Below the pieces are notes generated by a model. The model was not told the DNA's origin. It was given only the letters and a program-made list of their open reading frames with translations, and searched no databases. 64,000 nucleotides of DNA from Sinomicrobium kalidii (GTDB lineage: Bacteria; Bacteroidota; Bacteroidia; Flavobacteriales; Flavobacteriaceae): contig NZ_CP089211.1 of NCBI RefSeq assembly GCF_021183825.1, positions 2,604,001 to 2,668,000 on the forward strand. The letters are read 5' to 3'. This document shows positions 1 to 8,189 of this stretch, in pieces; positions within the stretch are counted from its first letter, which is position 1, and every line of letters starts with the position of its first letter. The position numbers and the translations under genes are program-made.

Positions 1-66
1 CCGGGAGATGGATAGCAGGAATACACCGGCCATCCTTTATCGGTTTTCAGTCAGAAAAACATACAG

Positions 67-1116
67 ATGAAAATAAAGAACAATATACGTGTCGGGATCT
101 CAATCGGAGACATTAACGGAATAGGTGTCGAAATCGTCCTGAAGGCTTTTGAAGACAACCGTATGCTGGAGTTTTGCACTCCGGTGATTTTTGCGTCCAA
201 CAAGGTGATTGCCTTTCAGAAAAAACATTTCGGGCTGGATATTAGTTATAATGGTGTGTATGAAGCGTCCCAGGTGGTCGACGGGAAGATCAATATCGTG
301 AACATTTCAAAAAATGCGCCCAAGGTAGAGTTCGGGGAGGAAACAGAGGAAGCGGGGAAATATGCGCTCCTGTCCCTCAAAAAAGCCGTGGAAGCCCTGA
401 AAAATGATGAGGTGGATGTATTGGTCACTGCCCCGATAAACAAACACAACATACAGTCGGATGAATTCCACTTTCCGGGACATACCGATTATCTGGCCAG
501 GGAGCTGGCCGGGGAAGCGCTCATGTTCATGGTTACCGAGCAGTTGAAAATAGGGCTTTTAACCGATCATATTGCCGTAAAAGATGTAAGCCGGAATATT
601 ACCAAAGACCTGATCCTGAAGAAAACCGGTAAAATACACGATTCCCTGGTCCGCGATTTCCGGATACGCAAACCCAGGATAGCCATATTGGGGATAAACC
701 CGCACAGCGGAGATAACGGGGTTATCGGCAAAGAGGATGACACGGTGCTGAAACCTACGGTAAAAGAACTCTTTGAAATGGGAATGATGGTTTTCGGCCC
801 GTATTCGGCAGACAGTTTTTTCGGCTCGGAGAACTACAAGAAGTTCGATGCCGTCCTGGCAGCTTATCACGACCAGGGGCTCATACCTTTTAAAACGCTC
901 TCCTTTGGCAGAGGGGTAAACTACACTGCGGGACTGAATAAGGTGAGAACTTCGCCCGATCACGGAACGGCCTATGAAATAGCAGGTAAGGGTACGGCAG
1001 ATTTCCAGTCGCTCAAGGAAGCCGTCTTTACGGCCATACATATATTCCGGAACCGCGAGGAATACGGGGAAATAAGTGCCAACCCGCTTAATAAGTTATC
1101 TGCAAACAATAAATAA
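67..1116 (+). CDS. pdxA: 4-hydroxythreonine-4-phosphate dehydrogenase
   Basis: Oxidises 4-phosphohydroxy-L-threonine to the unstable ketone used by PdxJ in DXP-dependent pyridoxal phosphate synthesis; cytosolic. The 349-residue length is usual for PdxA. Metal-binding histidines are visible in PGHTDYLA (around residue 138), NPHSGDNG (around 211) and AAYHDQG (around 265), which are family hallmarks. The ATG forms an ATGA overlap with a TGA that closes an open frame running in from the window edge, so an upstream gene may be translationally coupled; too little of it is present to identify. A weak hairpin/T-run follows at 1253-1276. Function is secure. Confidence 0.96.
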   Translation: MKIKNNIRVGISIGDINGIGVEIVLKAFEDNRMLEFCTPVIFASNKVIAFQKKHFGLDISYNGVYEASQVVDGKINIVNISKNAPKVEFGEETEEAGKYALLSLKKAVEALKNDEVDVLVTAPINKHNIQSDEFHFPGHTDYLARELAGEALMFMVTEQLKIGLLTDHIAVKDVSRNITKDLILKKTGKIHDSLVRDFRIRKPRIAILGINPHSGDNGVIGKEDDTVLKPTVKELFEMGMMVFGPYSADSFFGSENYKKFDAVLAAYHDQGLIPFKTLSFGRGVNYTAGLNKVRTSPDHGTAYEIAGKGTADFQSLKEAVFTAIHIFRNREEYGEISANPLNKLSANNK

Positions 1117-1252
1117 ACCGGAAAACAAGCTGATATGACCAATACCCGGCGAAGAAGAAGATGCGTTAATAATTGTTAATCCGGTGATTTTGGGGAGATT
1201 TTCCGTTTTCTTTATGTAAATTTGATTATAAAGAGGGTGGATAATCGGTGAA

Positions 1253-1276
1253 AAAAACGGTAAAACCCCGTTTTTA
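1253..1276 (+). terminator. Possible terminator after pdxA
   Basis: AAAACGG and CCGTTTT can pair across a 7-base loop and are followed by T residues. The stem is short and AT-rich and lies about 135 bp past the pdxA stop, so this is only a candidate. Confidence 0.35.
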
Positions 1277-1340
1277 TGTATTTTTTTTCGCTGAAATTCC
1301 CGTGAAATTAAAAATACGGGTAAAAAAAGAGTGTAGTAAG

Positions 1341-1369
1341 TTGGTCATTAATAAAAATTTATATCTTTG
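1341..1369 (+). promoter_or_regulatory. Bacteroidota-type promoter for yceD-rpmF
   Basis: TTG at 1341-1343 is followed after 18 bases by TATCTTTG at 1362-1369, an exact fit to the TTG-N17-23-TAnnTTTG consensus of the primary sigma factor in Bacteroidota. It lies about 60 bp upstream of the DUF177 gene and should drive it together with rpmF. Confidence 0.75.
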
Positions 1370-1431
1370 CACACCCGTTCCCGGCACCAGGAGGTTTCGG
1401 AATATGATGCGAAGATAAACTGTTGTTTAAA

Positions 1432-1965
1432 ATGAAGAAGTTCAAGGAGTTCGATATTCCTTTTGCAGGGTTGAAACAGGGAGAGCACCGGTTTGAACAC
1501 CGGATTGATAATTTGTTCTTTGAGGGGTTTGATTATACTGACTTTAACGACGCATCGTTAAAGGTGGATATAGTCCTGCACAAGAAAATCAATATGCTGG
1601 AGTTCGGTTTCAGTACGGAAGGCACGGTAAATGTAAACTGTGACCTTTCCAACGAACCTTTTGACCTGAAAATAGGAGGAGCGCTGGATCTTATCGTAAA
1701 GTTTGGCGAAGAATATAACGATGAAAATGAAGAAGTGCTCGTTCTTCCCCACGGGGAACACCATGTCAACGTGGCACAGTATATTTATGAAATGGCGGTG
1801 CTTTCCGTTCCGGTGAAAAAAATACATCCCGGTGTAGAAGACGGCAGTATGGATTCCGAGATTTTGCGGAAACTGGAAGAATTACAACCCGGTGAAACCA
1901 AAACAAAACGCGAAGAGACAGATCCCAGATGGGACACCCTGAAAAAACTTTTAACAGACAAATAA
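1432..1965 (+). CDS. YceD/DUF177 family protein
   Basis: A 177-residue acidic cytosolic protein of the YceD (DUF177) family, whose members are usually encoded directly upstream of rpmF and are linked to 23S rRNA/large-subunit maturation. Here it sits 29 bp before rpmF, the conserved arrangement. I chose the ATG at 1432 (MKKFKEFDIPFAGLK) rather than an in-frame TTG nine bases earlier. The middle has the typical VNVNCDLSNEPFDL stretch, although the cysteine pairs of some homologues are reduced to one Cys. The C-terminus is charged and Thr/Lys-rich. The family call is strong; the molecular role is not established from sequence. Confidence 0.85.
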   Translation: MKKFKEFDIPFAGLKQGEHRFEHRIDNLFFEGFDYTDFNDASLKVDIVLHKKINMLEFGFSTEGTVNVNCDLSNEPFDLKIGGALDLIVKFGEEYNDENEEVLVLPHGEHHVNVAQYIYEMAVLSVPVKKIHPGVEDGSMDSEILRKLEELQPGETKTKREETDPRWDTLKKLLTDK

Positions 1966-1994
1966 AAAGCGAAATTTTTTAAAATAGACTAAAA

Positions 1995-2192
1995 ATGGCA
2001 CATCCTAAAAGAAGACAGTCCAGCACGAGAAGAGATAAAAGAAGAACACATTATAAGGCGACTGTTCCTCAAATTGCCGTAGATTCCACTACCGGAGAAG
2101 CACACCTGTATCACAGGGCTCACTGGCACGAAGGTAAGTTGTACTACAGGGGCAAGGTGTTGATCGATAATACTGCCGAAGAGGTGGCGTAA
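1995..2192 (+). CDS. rpmF: 50S ribosomal protein L32
   Basis: A 65-residue basic protein beginning [17 protein letters not shown], the signature N-terminus of bL32. There are no cysteines, so this is the zinc-independent form usual in Bacteroidota. It is cotranscribed with the DUF177 gene 29 bp upstream and is followed at once by a good intrinsic terminator (2214-2242). Confidence 0.97.
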   Translation: MAHPKRRQSSTRRDKRRTHYKATVPQIAVDSTTGEAHLYHRAHWHEGKLYYRGKVLIDNTAEEVA

Positions 2193-2213
2193 GAATAACG
2201 ATCTGGAAAAAGC

Positions 2214-2242
2214 AAAACTCTCACGGTGTGAGGGTTTTTTTT
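2214..2242 (+). terminator. Rho-independent terminator after rpmF
   Basis: AAAACTCTCAC pairs with GTGAGGGTTTT (one G-T wobble) across a 3-base loop and continues into a T-run. It lies 22 bp after the rpmF stop. Confidence 0.85.
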
Positions 2243-2277
2243 ATGAGGAAATATTTTTCTAAATAGTAAAAACCAAC

Positions 2278-2284
2278 TATTTTG
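2278..2284 (+). promoter_or_regulatory. Candidate -7 box upstream of fabH
   Basis: TATTTTGCACC resembles the TAnnTTTG box with one base less in the spacer. If used, fabH has a leader of about 240 nt. No clear TTG lies at the right distance upstream, so confidence is low. Confidence 0.35.
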
Positions 2285-2533
2285 CACCGAAATTCAAAGA
2301 AAATTAATAATTTCACAGAGTTAAACCCCGTCGGATGCAGACAGATAGATGGAAAGTGTTTTACGGGAAGCGGTGTGATTGGGATTTGGTTTGAAAGTAG
2401 AGATTAACATAGAAAATACCAGAGTTGAACAGCTGTACATATCCGGAATGGAAAAATAGAAGCATCGGTGAGGGGTGTGGTTTCGTATTGGTTTTCTTCG
2501 GTTTCGCGGCTTTGGTATAAACGAAATTAAACT

Positions 2534-3532
2534 ATGAGTAGAAAAACGGCAGCAATTACCGCTGTAGGGGCATACGTTCCGGATTTTGTGTTGTCCAATA
2601 AGATGTTGGAAACCATGGTAGAGACCAATGACGAATGGATAACGACACGAACGGGTATAAAGGAAAGACGTATTCTCAAAGAAGAAGGAAAAGGAACTTC
2701 CTATCTGGCCATAAAAGCTGCAGAAGACCTTATCAGCAAGGCAAATATAAATCCGGAAGACATTGACCTGGTGATCATGGCCACGGCTACGCCCGATCTT
2801 TTAGTGGCATCTACCGGGGCCTATGTGGCGACGGAAATCGGGGCGGTCAACGCCTTTTCTTATGACTTACAAGCGGCTTGTTCCAGTTTTTTGTACGGGA
2901 TGTCTGCTGCCGCAAGCTACGTAGAATCCGGAAGGTATAAAAAAGTATTGCTTATCGGTGCAGATAAGATGTCGTCCATCATTGATTATACCGATCGTAC
3001 CACCTGTATCATTTTCGGTGACGGGGGTGGAGCTGTTCTTTTCGAACCCAATGAAGAAAGATTGGGGCTTCAGGACGAATACCTGAGGTCTGACGGAACG
3101 GGAAGAGCGTTCTTAAATATGAAAGCCGGCGGTTCCATGCTGCCCGCTTCTGAAGAAACGGTGAAAAACAAGCAACATTTTGTATACCAGGACGGAAGGA
3201 CCGTATTTAAGTTTGCCGTTTCCAATATGGCCGGGGTTGCGGAGAAAATAATGCAGCGGAACGACCTGACCAAAGAAGATGTACAGTGGCTTGTGCCCCA
3301 CCAGGCCAACAAGCGAATCATCGATGCAACCGCCGGAAGAATGGGGCTGGACCCGGAAAAGGTGATGGTCAATATCCAGAAATACGGGAACACGACTTCA
3401 GCAACACTTCCTTTGCTGTTGAACGATTACGAAAAACAATTAAAAAAAGGAGATAACCTTATATTTGCTGCTTTCGGAGGAGGTTTTACCTGGGGTGCAG
3501 TATACCTCAAATGGGCTTATAATCCCCGGTAA
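2534..3532 (+). CDS. fabH: Beta-ketoacyl-ACP synthase III
   Basis: Condenses an acyl-CoA primer with malonyl-ACP to start fatty-acid synthesis. The 332 residues carry the complete thiolase-fold triad: Cys116 in AACSSF, His256 in VPHQAN and Asn286 in YGNTTSA. In branched-chain-fatty-acid producers such as Flavobacteriaceae this enzyme often prefers branched primers; the sequence alone does not decide that. It is placed ahead of accB-accC, which make the malonyl-CoA it consumes, and after rpmF, the order common in this family. Confidence 0.96.
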   Translation: MSRKTAAITAVGAYVPDFVLSNKMLETMVETNDEWITTRTGIKERRILKEEGKGTSYLAIKAAEDLISKANINPEDIDLVIMATATPDLLVASTGAYVATEIGAVNAFSYDLQAACSSFLYGMSAAASYVESGRYKKVLLIGADKMSSIIDYTDRTTCIIFGDGGGAVLFEPNEERLGLQDEYLRSDGTGRAFLNMKAGGSMLPASEETVKNKQHFVYQDGRTVFKFAVSNMAGVAEKIMQRNDLTKEDVQWLVPHQANKRIIDATAGRMGLDPEKVMVNIQKYGNTTSATLPLLLNDYEKQLKKGDNLIFAAFGGGFTWGAVYLKWAYNPR

Positions 3533-3598
3533 TATCCCGCAGATCATCCCGCTACGGGGAATCGGAAAAAGGATTAAAAACTAACAAAACAAATAATC

Positions 3599-4099
3599 AT
3601 GAATTTAAAGGAAATTCAAAATCTGATCAAATTTGTAGCCAAATCAGGTGCCAGTGAAGTGAAGCTGGAGATGGACGATGTAAAGATCACTATCAGGACC
3701 GGCACGGAAGGAAGTTCGTCAGAAACCGCGTTTATTCAACAGGTTCCGGTTGCTCCTACTGCTGCCGTACCGCAACAGCCGGTACAACAACAGCCCCAGG
3801 AACCTTCAGCCCCCGCTCAACCGGGCGAAGGAGCTCCGGCAGAAAACGACAATGATAAATATATTACCATAAAATCCCCGATCATAGGGACCTTTTACCG
3901 AAAGCCATCTCCGGATAAGCCTTCTTTTGTAGAAGTGGGAAGTACTGTTAAGCAGGGCGATGTGCTGTGTGTTATTGAAGCGATGAAGTTGTTCAATGAA
4001 ATAGAATCCGAGGTTTCCGGTAAGATCGTGAAAGTGTTAGTGGATGATTCCTCTCCGGTGGAATTCGACCAGCCTCTGTTCTTAGTTGACCCATCATAA
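3599..4099 (+). CDS. accB: Biotin carboxyl carrier protein of acetyl-CoA carboxylase
   Basis: Carries carboxybiotin between AccC and the AccAD carboxyltransferase. Residues 1-45 form the N-terminal helical part, 48-80 a flexible linker rich in Pro, Gln and Ala, and roughly 88-166 the biotinyl domain with the modification site EAMKLFNE (biotin on Lys130). The 166-residue length is normal. It lies 66 bp after fabH and 20 bp before accC, consistent with one operon. Confidence 0.96.
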   Translation: MNLKEIQNLIKFVAKSGASEVKLEMDDVKITIRTGTEGSSSETAFIQQVPVAPTAAVPQQPVQQQPQEPSAPAQPGEGAPAENDNDKYITIKSPIIGTFYRKPSPDKPSFVEVGSTVKQGDVLCVIEAMKLFNEIESEVSGKIVKVLVDDSSPVEFDQPLFLVDPS

Positions 4100-4119
4100 G
4101 AAATTTTAAATTTCAGCAG

Positions 4120-5472
4120 ATGTTTAAAAAGATACTGATAGCAAACCGAGGGGAGATTGCACTTCGTGTAATCCGTACATGTAAGGAAATGGGGATAAGA
4201 ACGGTAGCCGTTTATTCCACGGCAGATGCCGATAGCCTGCATGTGCGTTTTGCAGACGAAGCGGTTTGTATAGGCCCGCCCCCCAGCAATATGTCCTACC
4301 TGAAAATGTCCAACATTATCGCGGCTGCTGAGATCACTAATGCAGACGCCATACATCCCGGGTACGGATTCCTTTCCGAAAACGCCAAGTTCTCCAAGAT
4401 ATGTGCCGAGCACGATATTAAATTTATCGGTGCTTCTCCCGAGATGATCGAAAAAATGGGTGATAAGGCCACGGCCAAAGCTACCATGAAAAAGGCAGGT
4501 GTGCCTACGGTTCCCGGCTCTGAAGGGCTTTTGGAATCGTATGAAGATGCGGCAAAACTGGCCAAGGAAATGGGATACCCCGTGATGCTTAAGGCCACCG
4601 CAGGAGGCGGGGGAAAAGGAATGCGCGCCGTATGGAAAGAAGAGGATCTGGAAAAGGCACTGGCAAGCGCCCAGCAGGAATCTGCTGCGGCATTCGGCAA
4701 TGATGGGATGTACATGGAAAAACTCATCGAAGAACCCCGTCATATCGAAATCCAGATTGTGGGTGACGCATTTGGCAAAGCATGCCACCTTTCCGAAAGG
4801 GATTGTTCCGTGCAGCGGCGCCACCAGAAACTGACCGAAGAAACGCCTTCACCATTCATGACCGATGAACTCCGCGAAAAAATGGGGAAAGCGGCCGTAA
4901 AAGCAGCAGAATTCATAAAATACGAAGGGGCCGGAACAGTAGAATTTCTTGTAGACAAACACCGCAACTTCTACTTTATGGAGATGAATACGCGGATCCA
5001 GGTAGAACACCCCATTACCGAACAGGTCATAGATTATGATTTGATACGGGAGCAAATACTCGTTGCGGCGGGAGTCCCTATTTCCGGGAAAAACTACATC
5101 CCGAAACTGCACTCTATTGAATGCAGAATAAATGCGGAAGACCCTTATAATGACTTTCGCCCTTCTCCCGGTAGAATTACTACATTACATGCTCCTGGAG
5201 GGCACGGCGTGCGGCTGGATACCCATGTGTACAGCGGATATGTTATTCCGCCGAACTACGATTCCATGATCGCCAAACTCATCACTACGGCACAAACCAG
5301 GGATGAGGCCATAAACAAAATGAAACGTGCCCTTGATGAATTCGTCATTGAAGGAGTAAAGACCACCATACCTTTTCACCGGCAGTTGATGGACCATCCC
5401 GATTATATTACGGGGAACTACACTACTAAATTTATGGAGGATTTCGAAATGAAACCCATGGAAGAAGAATAG
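4120..5472 (+). CDS. accC: Biotin carboxylase subunit of acetyl-CoA carboxylase
   Basis: ATP-dependent carboxylation of AccB-bound biotin. The 450 residues show the N-terminal carbamoyl-phosphate-synthase-like domain ([17 protein letters not shown]), the ATP-grasp glycine-rich loop GGGGKGMR near residue 165, the catalytic region [14 protein letters not shown] near 290-303 and a normal C-terminal domain. It is the last gene of the fabH-accB-accC group, and a strong terminator starts 38 bp after the stop. Confidence 0.97.
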   Translation: MFKKILIANRGEIALRVIRTCKEMGIRTVAVYSTADADSLHVRFADEAVCIGPPPSNMSYLKMSNIIAAAEITNADAIHPGYGFLSENAKFSKICAEHDIKFIGASPEMIEKMGDKATAKATMKKAGVPTVPGSEGLLESYEDAAKLAKEMGYPVMLKATAGGGGKGMRAVWKEEDLEKALASAQQESAAAFGNDGMYMEKLIEEPRHIEIQIVGDAFGKACHLSERDCSVQRRHQKLTEETPSPFMTDELREKMGKAAVKAAEFIKYEGAGTVEFLVDKHRNFYFMEMNTRIQVEHPITEQVIDYDLIREQILVAAGVPISGKNYIPKLHSIECRINAEDPYNDFRPSPGRITTLHAPGGHGVRLDTHVYSGYVIPPNYDSMIAKLITTAQTRDEAINKMKRALDEFVIEGVKTTIPFHRQLMDHPDYITGNYTTKFMEDFEMKPMEEE

Positions 5473-5510
5473 GGAATTATTGTAATAGTTCTGTTATACA
5501 TATAAAAAAG

Positions 5511-5555
5511 AATAAAGCCCGGGGACACTTTGGTTTGTGTTCCGGGCTTTATTTT
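5511..5555 (+). terminator. Strong rho-independent terminator after accC
   Basis: A long stem (AATAAAGCCCGG paired with CCGGGCTTTATT, extended by GACAC/GTGTT) around an 8-base loop is followed by a T-run. It ends the fatty-acid gene group. Confidence 0.92.
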
Positions 5556-5949
5556 TAAACAGCTTTTAGTTAGCTGTTCAGGATCATGCCCGTATGTTGT
5601 AGACGGTGCAAAAGCTATTGTAATGTGTTAATCCGGAAATGAAAAGGGGTTGTACGTTGTAAGTTACAGGGTATTGTCACCAGGAAAATCTTAAAAGCCA
5701 TAAAGATTTTCAGCATATCTGAAATCCCGGTAAAGCAATGCCTGAACAACCTCCTGTAACAGCAAACGATTTAATGACTGCATCTTATAGTCACAGATCA
5801 TAGGCTTTACATCTCATATCCCATATCCAAAATCCGATTTTATTCAGGTTTTTCAGAAATAAGCCCTGTTTTGTTGCAGTATTTCCCGGATATGAGAAGC
5901 AACATCAGGTATAATCCCGTTCCCTGCATTCTCCGGGTACCGGAATGTG
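5556..5949. other. Noncoding gap with a dispersed repeat
   Basis: I see no gene here. The stretch contains a repeat segment (5795-5820) with a relative near 58977-59013, an AT-rich background and several stop codons in every frame. Confidence 0.5.
5795..5820 (-). repeat. Dispersed repeat, copy 1
   Basis: On the minus strand this reads GATATGAGATGT, two bases, then AGCCTATGATCT. A second copy lies on the plus strand at 58977-59013 with a 12-base spacer. Both sit in gene-free DNA. Confidence 0.5.
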
Positions 5950-6120
5950 TTAGATCTCGTATCTGTCCAGAATGTTTCCCAATGTTTTTTCAAGGGTGCT
6001 TATGTCCATATCACCGCTGTCGTATCTTTCCAGCTCCTTGTATATTTCCAGGCACTTGTTTATTTCGTGTTTAATTTCATCGGGGAGCTTTTCCAGTTCT
6101 TTCCTGTGTTTTTCAATCAT
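5950..6120 (-). CDS. Putative small charged helical protein (56 aa)
   Basis: An intact short frame starting MIEKHRKELEKLPDEIKHEI and ending in LDRYEI. The composition (about 40% Asp/Glu/Lys/Arg, regular Leu/Ile spacing, no Trp) looks like a real amphipathic helix rather than chance translation, and it fills an otherwise empty gap. It is shorter than common gene-calling limits. It lies on the same strand as the permease and antiporter operon, whose last stop is at 6395, so it could be a distal gene. A TTTTTGCAC stretch about 40 bases upstream resembles a promoter box. I do not recognise the family. Confidence 0.5.
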   Translation of the reverse strand: MIEKHRKELEKLPDEIKHEINKCLEIYKELERYDSGDMDISTLEKTLGNILDRYEI

Positions 6121-6394
6121 ATCCGTGGTTGCTATAATATTAGTTCCTGTCCGTGCAAAAAGGAGATAAAACCTTTTGCCGGTTTAGCGGTTGTTTGGAA
6201 CATAAGGTACCCGGGGTGTTTGGAAAATCCGGACACCTGTACGAAGCCACGGGGTAGTAAATCACTTCGGGGAAAAGGGCTTTCGGTAGGGCAAAGAACA
6301 AAAGATAAAGACGTGTGCCTTGTATCTGTACTTTTGTTACTTACAAAAGTATATTTTTTGACATATAAAACAAATCTATATCGATAATGTGCTG

Positions 6395-8179
6395 TTAAAA
6401 TGGGAAGAAATGCGGAATAATGAACGAGGCGGTTACCCAGGTGATGATATTGAGCGGTGTCCCTATGCGTAAAAAATCGTTAAAGCGATAATTTCCGGGA
6501 GCATACACCATCGTGTTGGTAGGATAGCTTACAGGGGTCATAAAGGTAAGGGAGCAGGCAAACATTACGGCGATAAGGAACGGTTTTTCACTGATGTCCA
6601 TTGCCGATGCGAGATTTATGACAATTGGGGTCATCAATGCAGCCGTAGCCTTGCTGGAAAGTACATTGGTAGAGAGGAACGTAATAAAATATAAAAGACT
6701 CAGGGTGATGCGCGGATCATACTGGCCCAGGCTTTCCTGCACCAGGAGTGCTATTTTTTCTGCACCTCCCGTCTTTTCCAGTGCCGTTCCCATGGAGAGC
6801 ACGCCCGCCATCATAAAGATCACTTTCCATTCCACGGCTTTATAGGCCTCTTGCGGTTTTAAGGTAGCCGTGGTAATAAGCAATAAAGATCCCACCATAC
6901 TGCTTATCAGTATCGATGTAAGGTTAAGGGCGGCGGCCAATACCACACCGAGGGCAATAAGAAGGGCAGGGATAACTTTTCGCAGGTTGATCTTGTTCTT
7001 TTTATATTCGGAGAGCATTATGGCCAGTCTTTGCGAGATCAGGACATCCAGTTCTTCCCGTGAACCGAGAATGAGCAGCATATCGCCCTCCATCAGTTTT
7101 ATGTCCGAAAGTTTTTCAAGAACGATCTCTCCCCGGTGCCGGATGGCGAGTACCGATGACTTGTATTTCCTCCGGAAATTGATGGCGCGGAGCGAATTTC
7201 CCGCAAGTGAAGATCCGAAGGGGATGATCACCTCATACAGGCTTCTTTCATCTTTATCCGTTTTGTCAGTTTTAAAACCGTAGTCCGAGTAATCCCCCTT
7301 GATCTTATAACCTTTTACACTCCGGAAAGTATTGAGGGTTTCGGGAAGGATAATTACTTTCAGGATATCACCCTCTTTTAGTACGGTAGCCTGCCTGATG
7401 GCAGAAACATTGTGTCCGTTTCTGTGAATGCTCAGTATCTGTACGTTAAACTCGTTGACCAATTTGGAGTCGAATACGGGTTTTTCAATATCGCGGCAAT
7501 CCTTTTCCACCACGATCTCCGTCACGTATTTTTCCGCTTCTTCACTGAGCCCGGATGAGGTGGTTTTGCGTTTGGGCAACAAAAAAGGGCCGACAAAAAG
7601 AACATAGGCAAAACCCACGGCAGCAATACAAAGTGCGGGCAGGCTGAATTCGAACATCCCAAAACCGTCCAGCCCGTATTTTTCCGCATAACTGCTTACC
7701 AGGATATTGGTGGAGGTACCGATAAGCGTACACGTACCGCCGAAAAGCGCGGCAAAGGCAATGGGGATGAGTAAGCGCGAAGGGCTTGTTTTACTCTCCC
7801 GGCATACTTTTAAAGCTATGGGCAGTAATAATGCCACTACGGCCGAATCATTCACAAATGCGGAGAATACCGCAGCGGTAAGGCAGAAAATAACCAGGGC
7901 GGTAAAGTAATTTATTCTGGCTATCCTTACCAGTTTTGTGCTGATGCCGTCCAGCAGACCTGACTGAAACACTCCTGCACTGACAACAAACATACAGCCC
8001 AGAGTAATGGTGGCCGGATGGTTGAAGCCCGAAAACCCCTCTTCCGGGCTCAGCACCCCTGCTACGATAAACAGGGCCATGATCAGAATGGAGGTGGTAT
8101 CTATGGAAAAGTAATCCTTTACAAAAAGGAAAATGCCAATGGCAATGATGCAAAAGGTTATTACTAAATGGATATCCAT
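6395..8179 (-). CDS. SLC13/DASS-family permease with two TrkA-C domains
   Basis: An inner-membrane transporter of the divalent anion/Na+ symporter superfamily. Hydrophobic segments occupy residues 1-205 and 400-594, with the family motif NDSAVVALLLP near 110 and a second inverted-repeat motif TNVLSSKATAALMTP near the C-terminus. Between them lie two RCK_C (TrkA-C) domains (about 220-300 and 310-395), a regulatory insertion seen in the sodium/sulfate or citrate-like branch. The 594-residue length fits. The substrate cannot be read from sequence; sulfate or dicarboxylates are possible. It lies 10 bp downstream of the antiporter gene in one operon. Confidence 0.85.
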   Translation of the reverse strand: MDIHLVITFCIIAIGIFLFVKDYFSIDTTSILIMALFIVAGVLSPEEGFSGFNHPATITLGCMFVVSAGVFQSGLLDGISTKLVRIARINYFTALVIFCLTAAVFSAFVNDSAVVALLLPIALKVCRESKTSPSRLLIPIAFAALFGGTCTLIGTSTNILVSSYAEKYGLDGFGMFEFSLPALCIAAVGFAYVLFVGPFLLPKRKTTSSGLSEEAEKYVTEIVVEKDCRDIEKPVFDSKLVNEFNVQILSIHRNGHNVSAIRQATVLKEGDILKVIILPETLNTFRSVKGYKIKGDYSDYGFKTDKTDKDERSLYEVIIPFGSSLAGNSLRAINFRRKYKSSVLAIRHRGEIVLEKLSDIKLMEGDMLLILGSREELDVLISQRLAIMLSEYKKNKINLRKVIPALLIALGVVLAAALNLTSILISSMVGSLLLITTATLKPQEAYKAVEWKVIFMMAGVLSMGTALEKTGGAEKIALLVQESLGQYDPRITLSLLYFITFLSTNVLSSKATAALMTPIVINLASAMDISEKPFLIAVMFACSLTFMTPVSYPTNTMVYAPGNYRFNDFLRIGTPLNIITWVTASFIIPHFFPF

Positions 8180-8189
8180 AAATTTATAA

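Larger units (their letters stand above)
1117..1431. other. Intergenic region with terminator and strong promoter
   Basis: No gene is seen in this 315-bp gap. It holds a possible pdxA terminator (1253-1276), a second small inverted repeat CCCGT...ACGGG (about 1299-1320) and, close to the downstream gene, a near-consensus Bacteroidota promoter (1341-1369). Confidence 0.6.

Noticed and set aside
1..66. 3' end of a gene upstream of pdxA
   Set aside because: A frame is open from the window edge to a TGA overlapping the pdxA start, but 22 codons are too few to identify a product; a second frame is open as well.
3895..4824. Long minus-strand frame of 309 codons over accB/accC
   Set aside because: It is antisense to two undoubted genes, and its composition (His, Cys, Phe) mirrors their codon use.
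5947..6387. Plus-strand frame of 146 codons in the accC-SLC13 gap
   Set aside because: Rich in Cys, Phe and rare combinations with no domain-like pattern; the minus-strand 56-codon frame in the same place has better protein character.
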